64,000 nt of DNA from an uncultured Bacteroidota bacterium (GTDB lineage Bacteria; Bacteroidota; Bacteroidia; Bacteroidales; SZUA-534). Made by a program: the position numbers and the translations under genes. Shown piece by piece: positions 27,980-35,793 of this stretch. The stretch covers positions 99,886-163,885 of the forward strand of contig CAMKOM010000005.1 in assembly GCA_946414435.1 (NCBI GenBank), written 5' to 3'. Every line of letters starts with the position of its first letter. Positions within the stretch are counted from its first letter, which is position 1. Under the pieces are notes generated by a model. The model worked only from the letters and a program-made list of their open reading frames with translations. It was not told the origin of the DNA and did not search any database.

Positions 27980-28777
27980 TTACAGTTTCAGCCTTTCTTT
28001 CAGCGCCTTATACCCCGAGTTGCTGACTTTAATTTTCTCGCCGTTGCGCAGTTCAATAAGCTGTTGCTGACCATAACGCTCGATTTTCGAGATTTTGGCC
28101 ACATTCACAATGTACGACCTGTGGACCCGCACAAAATCGGCCATTGGCAGGTTCTGCTCGTAGTATTTCATTGTCTGCTCCTTGAGCCAGCGGCCCGTTT
28201 CGGTGGCTATCGACACATAGTCGCCGTCGGCCTTGATGAAATTCACGTCGGCAATGTTTATCACACTGATTTTTTGCCCGCTGCGCACGGTTATCTTGTC
28301 GATTGGCTCGGTCGGGGCCGATAAAGGTTCGGCGGTTGGTTGGGTGGTAATGTCGTCGGGCTCGTCATCGGCGTTCAGGTTCTGGTTGTAGTATTGCACA
28401 ACGGCGGCGTAGAGCAACGCCAGCACCAAACCTCGTGCGGGCAGTGTCTTTGCAAAAGCAATAAGATTCTCTCCGTCAATAAAATAGTTGACCGCCAATT
28501 CAATGCCTGCAATGCTGATCACAACAAAGAACCCGACAATCATCAAGTATTGGTTGAAATAGCCGTTGACTATTGGCTGAAGCACATATTTAATTATGTT
28601 CCAAACAATTATGCACTCAAATGCGAATGTGACGGCAAACACCGCGCCATCGGCAAGCAAGGTTGCAGCGCCCGGGGTGGCCAACAAGCCGAATGCCGCA
28701 CTGTAGCAGGCGGCAACGGCTGCAAGCACAATGGCTGCGGCAATGGTCGATGCCTTATTTCTAAGAAACGGGTTCAT
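27980..28777 (-). CDS. membrane-anchored LytTR-type transcription regulator
   Basis: 265 residues. The first ~135 form four hydrophobic helices (about 11-33, 39-63, 77-97, 111-133). A Pro/Thr-rich linker leads to a LytTR DNA-binding domain (~160-262) with KISVINIADVNFIKADGDYV, then RVHRSYIVNVAKISKIER. There is no receiver or kinase domain, so this is not a classical response regulator: the sensing part is probably the membrane domain or the partner protein. It starts 3 bases after the LiaF-like gene, so the two are one operon. The next gene downstream on the strand is the giant LRR protein. Confidence 0.88.
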   Translation of the reverse strand: MNPFLRNKASTIAAAIVLAAVAACYSAAFGLLATPGAATLLADGAVFAVTFAFECIIVWNIIKYVLQPIVNGYFNQYLMIVGFFVVISIAGIELAVNYFIDGENLIAFAKTLPARGLVLALLYAAVVQYYNQNLNADDEPDDITTQPTAEPLSAPTEPIDKITVRSGQKISVINIADVNFIKADGDYVSIATETGRWLKEQTMKYYEQNLPMADFVRVHRSYIVNVAKISKIERYGQQQLIELRNGEKIKVSNSGYKALKERLKL

Positions 28778-28780
28778 TGG

Positions 28781-29542
28781 TTATTCGATTGAACCACCGC
28801 CCATTACGCATCGTCCGGTGATTATCAGGCGGCGGGTGTTGTCCATTTCAACGGCGAAACGCTTGTCGGTGATGCCGCCCAGCACAAAGCTGCATTGGTT
28901 CACAACTTTCCAGTCGCTTGGCACTTTCAGGGTGAAACCGCCGCAAGTGGCATCGATGTTGAGCGTGGTATCGCCTTCAGGTAGTGTGGTGTGGCGCAGG
29001 TCGAGCATAATGCCGCCGCATGTGGCTTTAATATTGCCGCCACGAAAAACGGGCTCCATAAACACTTGCTCGCTTCCGCTGAAGCAAAAATTGTAATCGA
29101 TACGGCCGTCAGTATCAACGTTTTGCTCAATGTGGCCGTGCTTTGCAGCAAAACCGCCTTCGGCTTTAAAATGATTGTTGTGGCGCGGTTTGGTGAAAAT
29201 CAGTATCAAGCCCACACCAACAAACAAAACCGACCAGAAAATGGCGTTGATTTGATTTCCATGCGGCATACATTCGGGTAGGAGAGTGCCGATGAATTCA
29301 ACCCAGCGGTGGTAGTTGGCCACAATGCCTATAGCAAAGAATATCAAACTATTGCGTAATTTACCTTGAATGAGTTCGGCCAATCCGAATGCCAGAAATA
29401 TCGATTGCCAGCAGACAAGCAATTGATAGAGACTGTGTGGCAGCAATCCGGCGAACTGCAGGCATAGCAAACCTCCAGCAACAATCATTACAATGCCCCA
29501 CGACAAGCGGCGGCGACGACTTACATTTTCATAATTTTCCAT
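28781..29542 (-). CDS. LiaF-like membrane protein
   Basis: 253 residues. The N-terminal half has four hydrophobic segments starting at LSWGIVMIVAGGLLCLQFAG (DUF5668-like). The C-terminal half is beta-rich with repeated GGNIKATCGGIMLDLRH and IDATCGGFTLKVP stretches and ends RLIITGRCVMGGGSIE, the pattern of the LiaF C-terminal / toast-rack fold. In Firmicutes LiaF proteins inhibit a cell-envelope stress kinase. Here it precedes a membrane LytTR regulator, and I infer that it modulates that protein. The signal is unknown. Confidence 0.82.
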   Translation of the reverse strand: MENYENVSRRRRLSWGIVMIVAGGLLCLQFAGLLPHSLYQLLVCWQSIFLAFGLAELIQGKLRNSLIFFAIGIVANYHRWVEFIGTLLPECMPHGNQINAIFWSVLFVGVGLILIFTKPRHNNHFKAEGGFAAKHGHIEQNVDTDGRIDYNFCFSGSEQVFMEPVFRGGNIKATCGGIMLDLRHTTLPEGDTTLNIDATCGGFTLKVPSDWKVVNQCSFVLGGITDKRFAVEMDNTRRLIITGRCVMGGGSIE

Positions 29543-29812
29543 AATTCTAATTTTTTACGGTTTAAAAATAAGTTTATTGACAACGCAAACGAAAAAATGT
29601 TCTGCAGTTGCGCACCTTTTTGTTTGCAGTGGCAAAAGTATTGTGGTTGTGCGTGTTCCGAAAGGCTATATCGGTGAACCGATGTTTTTAACCCGACGAA
29701 TGAAGGGTTTGGGCGGGTGGATTAATCGGACCATGGACTTCAGACAACAGACTTAAGGTTTACACAATAGAGACGCGCTACGTCTATACGCCCAACACCT
29801 TCAAACAATCTT
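29543..29812 (-). repeat. spacer between O-methyltransferase and LiaF-like gene, with repeat modules
   Basis: 270 bases without a gene. In the gene direction it holds a GACGTAGCGCGTC palindrome (29772-29784), then AAGTCTGTTGTCTGAAGTCC (29735-29754). The order is the same as in other composite spacers. The remainder, nearest the LiaF-like gene, shows nothing recognisable. Confidence 0.55.
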
Positions 29813-30463
29813 TCATTCCTTCACCTTCTGCATAACCATTAGCCCGTCCCTAATCGGGAACAGAACATTCACAACCCGCGGGTCGGCGTGCACGGTGTCG
29901 TTAAACTGCTGAAGGCTGTGCGTGTGGGCGTCGGCAGGCGGGGTGTCGCCGTTGATTTTGCCGTACCAGAGCACGTCGTCGGCAATAATGAAGCCGCCAG
30001 TGCGTACTTCATTGATAATCAAATCGTAATATTCAGGGTATTCGCGCTTGTCGGCGTCGATGAAAACCAAATCGAAACCGCCGCCCAGCGTGGGCACAAT
30101 CTGCCGCGCGTCGCCCAGGTGATAGACAATGCGGTCGGCGTAGGGGCTGCGGTCGAGAAACGAGCGGGTGAAATCCTCCAGTTCGTCGTTCACGTCGATG
30201 GTGTGCAGCACCGAGCCTTCGGGCATTCCGGCGGCCATACACAGGGCCGAATATCCCGTAAAGGTGCCCAACTCGAGCACGCGCTGCGGCCGAATCATTC
30301 GGCAGAGCATTTCCAGAACCTTGCCCTGAAGGTGCCCCGCCACCATTTGCGGACGCAGGATTTTCACGTACGTCTGCCGCTCAAGTTCGTTGAGCAGCGG
30401 GCTCGCGGCTGTCGTGTGCTCCTCAATGTATTGGTCAACGCTATGGTCGAATCGTTGCGGCAT
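29813..30463 (-). CDS. SAM-dependent O-methyltransferase, COMT-like
   Basis: 216 residues from the ATG at 30463; the in-frame TTG two codons upstream was not chosen. The class I methyltransferase core has VLELGTFTGYSALCMAAGMP (SAM motif I), HTIDVN (acidic motif), YHLGDARQIVP and FDLVFIDADKREYPEYYDL, whose Asp residues bind the divalent metal in catechol-type enzymes. The C-terminal part has GGFIIADDVLW. The substrate, perhaps a phenolic or quinone compound, cannot be inferred. Confidence 0.9.
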   Translation of the reverse strand: MPQRFDHSVDQYIEEHTTAASPLLNELERQTYVKILRPQMVAGHLQGKVLEMLCRMIRPQRVLELGTFTGYSALCMAAGMPEGSVLHTIDVNDELEDFTRSFLDRSPYADRIVYHLGDARQIVPTLGGGFDLVFIDADKREYPEYYDLIINEVRTGGFIIADDVLWYGKINGDTPPADAHTHSLQQFNDTVHADPRVVNVLFPIRDGLMVMQKVKE

Positions 30464-30624
30464 TGTCAAAGGTGAGAGTTAAGGGGTAAATGTTTAGATT
30501 GTTGTTTTATCGGTGAATTGGGTTGTAGAGACGCGGCGCGCCACGTCTCTACGCCACAATCCAATCCCTAAAAATCTGTGTTCCCGACAACTGTCGGGAC
30601 TGTGTCGTCTGTGCGATTATGTTG
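30464..30624 (-). repeat. spacer with two palindromes between rseP and the O-methyltransferase
   Basis: It contains GTAGAGACGCGGC-GC-GCCACGTCTCTAC-type palindrome (30525-30552, 13-bp arms with one mismatch) and a separate TCCCGACA-AC-TGTCGGGA palindrome (30582-30599). The second lies 26-43 bases after the rseP stop and is followed on the minus strand by ATTTTTAG, so it could be a weak terminator. Confidence 0.6.
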
Positions 30625-31944
30625 CTACCTGAACAACTTCACAATATCATTTCCATTTGCATAGATGAGCAGTGCCAGCAGCAGCGCAAAGCCGATGTAC
30701 TGCGCCACTTCCATAACCTTGTCCGACGGTTTGCGGCGCGTCACCATTTCAATGATGATGAAGAGCGCGTGGCCGCCGTCGAGAGCCGGAATGGGCAGAA
30801 TGTTGAGCACGGCCAGCATAATGCTCAAGAAACTTGTCATACTCCAGAACGAGTACCAGTCCCACGTGCCGGGGAAAATCTTGCCAATGGCGATGAATCC
30901 GCCAAGGCTCTCGTAGGCTTTGGTTTCGGGTTTCACAATCAGTTTGAACTGCTTCAGATAGTCGCGCGCCACCACAAACGCCTTTTTGGCTCCGGCCGGA
31001 ATGGCGGCAAAGAAGCCGTATTCCTTCTTGCGCAACTCAAAAATGCCGTCGGTGCTTGCGCTCACGCCAATCAGCCCGGTTGAGTCGATGCTGACGGCAA
31101 ACGATTGGGGTTGTCCGTCGCGTATAACATTGATATTCACCGTCGAATTCTTGTAGTTGGCGATGGTGGCGCGGAACTCGTCAAAGTATTCAGTACTGAT
31201 GGTGTCGATGCCCACAATTTGGTCGCCCACCTGAATTCCGGCGGCTTCGGCGGCCGAGCCCTTCATAAATCCGCCCGCCACAAACGGGAACCGCGGCGAG
31301 ATGAACGTGCCGCCCTTGAGCAGATGTGGAACAATGCTGTCAGAAATCTGAATGTCAAGCACTTGGCCGTCACGCTCCACCTGAATGGTATTCGACTCGT
31401 TCAGCAGAATGTAGGCCGTGATGGCTGTGGCCTTCTCAACCCGCTCCCCGTCAACGCTGATAACCTTGTCGCCGTTCTGCAGGCCCGAGCGCAGCGCCAC
31501 CGAGTCGCATACAATGCCGTACTTCATATTCTCGGTGGGCAGATACTCCTCGCCCCACGTGAACAGTATTCCGGCGTAGATGCCCATTGCCATTATCAGG
31601 TTGAAAACCACGCCCGCCACAATAATCAGCAGCCGCTGCCACGGCCGTTTCGAGCGGAACTCGTCGGGTTTGGGCGGCAGAGCCATTTGCTCCTTGTCCA
31701 TACTCTCGTCAATCATTCCGGCAATCTTCACGTAGCCGCCCAGCGGCAGCCAGCCGATGCCGTACTCCGTGTCGCTGCCCTTCGGCTTGAACTTGAAGAG
31801 CGAGAACCACGGGTCGAAGAACAGATAGAACTTCTCAACTCTTGTTTTGAACGCTTTCGCGATGATGAAATGCCCGAACTCGTGGAATATCACCAGAATG
31901 GACAGGCTCAAAAGCAGTTGTGCAATTCGAATTAATGTTTCCAT
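30625..31944 (-). CDS. rseP: site-2 protease RseP (zinc metalloprotease)
   Basis: 439 residues. Intramembrane protease: the active-site HEFGH lies at about 20-24 in the first helix (SILVIFHEFGHFIIAKAF). Two PDZ domains follow (VCDSVALRSGLQNGDKVISV; GSAAEAAGIQVGDQIVGI) and the C-terminal NILPIPALDGGHALF supplies the third zinc ligand. By family it cleaves anti-sigma factors and remnant signal peptides at the cytoplasmic membrane. It lies downstream of dxr, the usual Bacteroidetes order. Confidence 0.95.
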   Translation of the reverse strand: METLIRIAQLLLSLSILVIFHEFGHFIIAKAFKTRVEKFYLFFDPWFSLFKFKPKGSDTEYGIGWLPLGGYVKIAGMIDESMDKEQMALPPKPDEFRSKRPWQRLLIIVAGVVFNLIMAMGIYAGILFTWGEEYLPTENMKYGIVCDSVALRSGLQNGDKVISVDGERVEKATAITAYILLNESNTIQVERDGQVLDIQISDSIVPHLLKGGTFISPRFPFVAGGFMKGSAAEAAGIQVGDQIVGIDTISTEYFDEFRATIANYKNSTVNINVIRDGQPQSFAVSIDSTGLIGVSASTDGIFELRKKEYGFFAAIPAGAKKAFVVARDYLKQFKLIVKPETKAYESLGGFIAIGKIFPGTWDWYSFWSMTSFLSIMLAVLNILPIPALDGGHALFIIIEMVTRRKPSDKVMEVAQYIGFALLLALLIYANGNDIVKLFR

Positions 31945-32147
31945 TTATTATTTATTGATTTTTGATTTACTGATTAACTGTTTTTTTTGACTACGGACTA
32001 CAGACAACAGACTACGGACGCCAAAATATGACGTCCCCACAAAGTGCTTTTTGTCTCATAATTCAAAATTCGTAATTTATAACACCTAACTCCTAATTCC
32101 TAATTTATAACACCTAACTCCTAATTCCTAACTCCTAAATTCTAAAT
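31945..32147 (-). repeat. composite spacer between dxr and rseP
   Basis: 203 bases. In the gene direction the dxr stop is followed by about a dozen TTAGGA/TTAGAA/TTATAA units, including a duplicated block (about 32060-32125). Then come a GGACG...CGTCC pair (32016-32035), a GTAGTCTGTTGTCTGTAGTC array (31989-32018) and an A+T leader before the rseP ATG. It is the clearest example of the ordered spacer. Confidence 0.65.
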
Positions 32148-33290
32148 TCAAATCAACCCCTCCGCAAACCTCCGTGCCTCGCGGTCGGTTGCCACATAAT
32201 CGTCGTAGGTCGGTTTGCCGACGAAGGCGATGGCGTGCATTGTCCGTTCGATGGTTGCGGCAATGTCAAGGAAACCGATGCGCTCCTTCAGGAAGGCGGC
32301 CACGGCCACCTCGTTGGCGGCGTTCATAATGGCGGGCATATTTCCGCCTTTGCCCAGAGCCTCGTAGGCCAGCGCCAGGCAACGGAATTTCTCCAAATCG
32401 GGTGCCTCAAACGTGAGCGGCTGCTGATTCTTGAAATCGATGCGGCCAAACGTCGATGGCCAGCGGTCGGGGTAACTCAGCGCGTATTGGATGGGCAGAC
32501 GCATATCGGGCAGGCCCATTTGCGCCTTCACGCTGCCGTCGATAAACTGCACCATACTGTGGATGATTGACTGCGGGTGCACCGTTACTTCAATCTGCTC
32601 GTACGGAATGCCGAAAAGCCAGTGAGCCTCAATCACTTCCAGACCTTTGTTCATCATTGATGCCGAGTCGATGGTGATTTTTGCGCCCATATTCCAGTTG
32701 GGGTGCTTGAGCGCCTGCTGCGGCGTCACGGTGCGCAGTTCGTCGATTGATTTGGTACGGAACGGTCCGCCCGAAGCTGTGATAATCAGTTTCTCAACCT
32801 CAGGCTCGCCCACCAGACATTGGAAGATGGCCGAATGCTCCGAATCGACGGGTGTCACCTTAACTTTGTGTTTTGCAACAAGTTCGGTAATCAGTTCGCC
32901 GGCCACCACAAGCGTCTCTTTGTTGGCCAGGGCAATGTTTTTGCCAGCCTCAATGGCTTTGATGGTCGATGAGAGCCCCACGTAGCCCACCATTGCGGTC
33001 ACCACGGTGTCAACGGTGCTCATTTGCACCACGTCCTCAATGGCTTTCGAGCCCGTCCAGACTTTGATGTCAAGGTCGGCCAGAGCCTCGCGCACCTCGG
33101 CATACTTCGTCTCGTCGGCAATAACCACGGCGTTCGGTTTGAACTCGCGCGCCTGCTCAATAAGCAGTTTTGCGTTGTGTCCGGCTGTCAGAACCTCAAC
33201 CGTGAGTTTGTCGGTGTGGGCGCGTGCCACGTCGAGCGTCTGTGTGCCGATTGAGCCTGTCGAACCAAGAATTGCAATATGTTTAGTCAT
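32148..33290 (-). CDS. dxr: 1-deoxy-D-xylulose 5-phosphate reductoisomerase
   Basis: 380 residues, family length. Makes 2-C-methyl-D-erythritol 4-phosphate in the non-mevalonate isoprenoid pathway. NADPH loop ILGSTGSIGTQTLDVARAH at the N-terminus, ALANKETLVVAGE, the metal site in PVDSEHSAIFQCL (Asp and Glu), ASGGPFRT as substrate loop and NWNMGAKITIDSASMMNKGLE. Six bases downstream of the M23 gene and upstream of rseP. Confidence 0.97.
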   Translation of the reverse strand: MTKHIAILGSTGSIGTQTLDVARAHTDKLTVEVLTAGHNAKLLIEQAREFKPNAVVIADETKYAEVREALADLDIKVWTGSKAIEDVVQMSTVDTVVTAMVGYVGLSSTIKAIEAGKNIALANKETLVVAGELITELVAKHKVKVTPVDSEHSAIFQCLVGEPEVEKLIITASGGPFRTKSIDELRTVTPQQALKHPNWNMGAKITIDSASMMNKGLEVIEAHWLFGIPYEQIEVTVHPQSIIHSMVQFIDGSVKAQMGLPDMRLPIQYALSYPDRWPSTFGRIDFKNQQPLTFEAPDLEKFRCLALAYEALGKGGNMPAIMNAANEVAVAAFLKERIGFLDIAATIERTMHAIAFVGKPTYDDYVATDREARRFAEGLI

Positions 33291-33296
33291 TATGTA

Positions 33297-34154
33297 TCAG
33301 AAAATTATGTAGTCGGTTGGATTGAGCGGCGTGCCGTTTTGCCACAACTCAAAATGCAGGTGCGGCCCGGTGGTGTACTCGCCCGTGTTGCCAATGATGC
33401 CAAGCGGCTCGCCAGCCCTTACGTGATCGCCTATCTTTTTCAGAAGGAACGAGTTATGCTTGTATTGTGAGATGATGTTGTTGCGGTGTTGCACAATAAT
33501 CACATATCCCGCCTCGAGCGTCCATCCGGCCATAATCACCGTTCCGTCGAGCACCGACAGAATGGGGTCTTTTGTGTTTGCAACCACATCAACACCATAA
33601 TGCCCTGTTTCGGGGGAATGGGGGTTGGTGATGTCGCCTTTGAGCGGACAATAGAAGTGCATTTTCACTGTGTTCAACATTGTTGGCAGCACCGTCTCGT
33701 TCTCAACATAGCGCACGTTGAACTGGTCATCATCGACTTGCCGGTAGAGCGATGAGTCGAGTTTGATGGGGGCAATCTTGTTGTCGACTTTCTTAATGGA
33801 ATCGCGGTCGACAAAATGTTTCTTTGTACCTTTCCCCACAAGGATGCTTTGCAGGTTGTCGAAATAAAGTTCTTTTTGCGCCACCACCTTTTCGAGCGAA
33901 TCGACCTTCATAAAATTCTCAACAAGCAGCTGACGCTCATTGGCGTCGGGATAACCCGGCACATATTCGCGTAGGGGTGTAAAGTTGATTAGTACGGCGC
34001 CGATGCCCACAAGCAGCAGCATCACGAGCGCCACAACAGCTATCAAGCTGCGTAGCGACAGCACCGCGTACCACACTTCCTTGAGCGTGCGGTCGTTGAG
34101 TATGGCAATCCGGTAATTTTCCGAAAACCGTTTTTTCCTTTTAGCCTTGTCCAT
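33297..34154 (-). CDS. M23 (LytM-type) metallopeptidase, membrane anchored
   Basis: 285 residues. A basic N-terminus and one helix (LIAVVALVMLLLVGIGAVLI, ~36-57) anchor it. A charged, probably coiled region follows, then the M23 domain at ~175-285. The zinc ligands look intact: HYGVDV (H...D) and HLHFELW (HxH). A hydrolytic rather than regulator-only LytM role is therefore likely, acting on cell-wall peptides. It precedes dxr by 6 bases; the link is positional only. Confidence 0.93.
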   Translation of the reverse strand: MDKAKRKKRFSENYRIAILNDRTLKEVWYAVLSLRSLIAVVALVMLLLVGIGAVLINFTPLREYVPGYPDANERQLLVENFMKVDSLEKVVAQKELYFDNLQSILVGKGTKKHFVDRDSIKKVDNKIAPIKLDSSLYRQVDDDQFNVRYVENETVLPTMLNTVKMHFYCPLKGDITNPHSPETGHYGVDVVANTKDPILSVLDGTVIMAGWTLEAGYVIIVQHRNNIISQYKHNSFLLKKIGDHVRAGEPLGIIGNTGEYTTGPHLHFELWQNGTPLNPTDYIIF

Positions 34155-34205
34155 AGCTGTTTATGAAACGTGCAAATATAAGGCAGATATGCGATATCCT
34201 CTATT

Positions 34206-35786
34206 TTAACGTTCTTTTTTTACCTTTTGGTAAACCACATTCCATTTGCAAAGAATGTTGCACTCGGGGTCAAATATCACATTTTCAACATTGAAATCGG
34301 TCTCAACGACAAGATTCTGTTGGGGGCTGATGTTGTGCAACTGCACGTCTTTATAGTCATCTTTGCCTTCAAGTCTGATTGTCACGTGCAAGGGGTAGAA
34401 CTTAACCGATGAGTGGCTTGTAGTCTGTTTAAGGCTGATGGTTGTTTTTCCCGGCTCGGTCAGATCGCATTTGATGGTATATATTGGGTAGCCGATTCCG
34501 TTAATCCAATTGTTGAAGAAATCGGTCAGCGATGTGTCCGCAGCTGCCTCAAAGCATAGCTTTGCATCGTTGATGGTGGCAAATCCGTTGGCATATTTTT
34601 CAAGAATCGCGCGACATCCTCTTTGAAAAGCCTCGGCGCCAATCTCGTTGCGCAGCATGAGAAGCGTCATGGCGCTTTTGTTGTAGATTGTCGGCACATC
34701 GAAAAGTGCATCTGGATTTGCTGTGTCAGCATTGAATATGGTTCTTTTCGATGACAATGCGCTGTTGATTGTGTATTTTTTCCACTCGATGGCCAAATCG
34801 GAATAGAATTTCTCTGTCATCAGCAACTCACTAAATGTTGCAAAGGCCTCGTTTATCCATAGATCCTTCCAACTTCCGCATGTCACGTAATTGCCAAACC
34901 ACTGATGAGCCAATTCATGGGCCACAGTGCCAATATCAGTTTGCGACAGAACAGATATTGTCTGGGACTCAAAACTCTCCTTGCCATTGATACAAACTTG
35001 CCCGTATTTTTCATCAGCATATGGATAAGGAATCCAGTAATCACTGAAAAAGTTCATAAAATTGGCAATGCGTTTAGAATGCTTATTGTTGTAGGTGGTT
35101 GACGAATAATAATAATCGGCAATCTCAACCTTGTCGCCGTTCGACAACACAGTCTCACTCTCGGCAACCTCGTAGTTGCCCACCGCAAGACCCACCGTGT
35201 AGTAATTGATTGGATGGCGCAGTTTGTAGTGGACTGTATGTTGGTCGCCCGATTCTGTGTATCCGATCAACTTTCCATTGGTAACCGCCTTGTAAATGGT
35301 TGGGCAGGTGAGGTGTATGTCCATTGAGTCAATTTTGTCAGTAAGATTCTGACGGCAGGGCCACCAGTCACGGGCTCCATATGGTTCCGACAATGTCCAG
35401 CAAATTTGCGTCATTTTGTCCCACACGATTGAGCCGAAACAAGTTGCAACCGGCGTTCCGTGATACTCAATCTCTACAGAATCGGTGCAGCCGGCTTCAA
35501 CCGCGGCAGGTAATGCTATCACTATCTTGTTCGATTTGTGTTTGAAACTCACCTCAATACCACGGCATACTATTTTGTCGACATGTAAACGGCCTGACAA
35601 ATCGAAATCGATAGTGTTGATTGATTCTGATGTTGGTTTGAAATGGGTTGTGACTTTCCCTGATATTTGTTTGTCATCGGGCGATAACGACCATTGAGCA
35701 CGACAGTATGTGACATCAATCTGCGCATGAACCTGCCAACCGGAGATCAGGATAAAAAGCATCGTTATGACTCTCAGTCGTTTCAT
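34206..35786 (-). CDS. M1 family zinc aminopeptidase, secreted
   Basis: 526 residues with signal peptide MKRLRVITMLFILISGWQVHA. Catalytic site HELAHQWFGN (about 290-299) with the third ligand Glu in WINEAF (about 313). The exopeptidase GAMEN motif is divergent: GKESFESQTI keeps the Glu but has Phe for Met and Ser for Asn. A C-terminal beta-sandwich follows and the large helical domain IV seems absent, as in shorter M1 members. Probably trims peptides in the periplasm or outside. It starts 7 bases after dnaG, so likely cotranscribed. Confidence 0.92.
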   Translation of the reverse strand: MKRLRVITMLFILISGWQVHAQIDVTYCRAQWSLSPDDKQISGKVTTHFKPTSESINTIDFDLSGRLHVDKIVCRGIEVSFKHKSNKIVIALPAAVEAGCTDSVEIEYHGTPVATCFGSIVWDKMTQICWTLSEPYGARDWWPCRQNLTDKIDSMDIHLTCPTIYKAVTNGKLIGYTESGDQHTVHYKLRHPINYYTVGLAVGNYEVAESETVLSNGDKVEIADYYYSSTTYNNKHSKRIANFMNFFSDYWIPYPYADEKYGQVCINGKESFESQTISVLSQTDIGTVAHELAHQWFGNYVTCGSWKDLWINEAFATFSELLMTEKFYSDLAIEWKKYTINSALSSKRTIFNADTANPDALFDVPTIYNKSAMTLLMLRNEIGAEAFQRGCRAILEKYANGFATINDAKLCFEAAADTSLTDFFNNWINGIGYPIYTIKCDLTEPGKTTISLKQTTSHSSVKFYPLHVTIRLEGKDDYKDVQLHNISPQQNLVVETDFNVENVIFDPECNILCKWNVVYQKVKKER

Positions 35787-35793
35787 TCTTGGT

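Noticed and set aside
31945..32147. TTAGGA arrays as telomere-like DNA
   Set aside because: They are short, imperfect, internal to the chromosome and placed after stop codons; spacer repeats explain them better.
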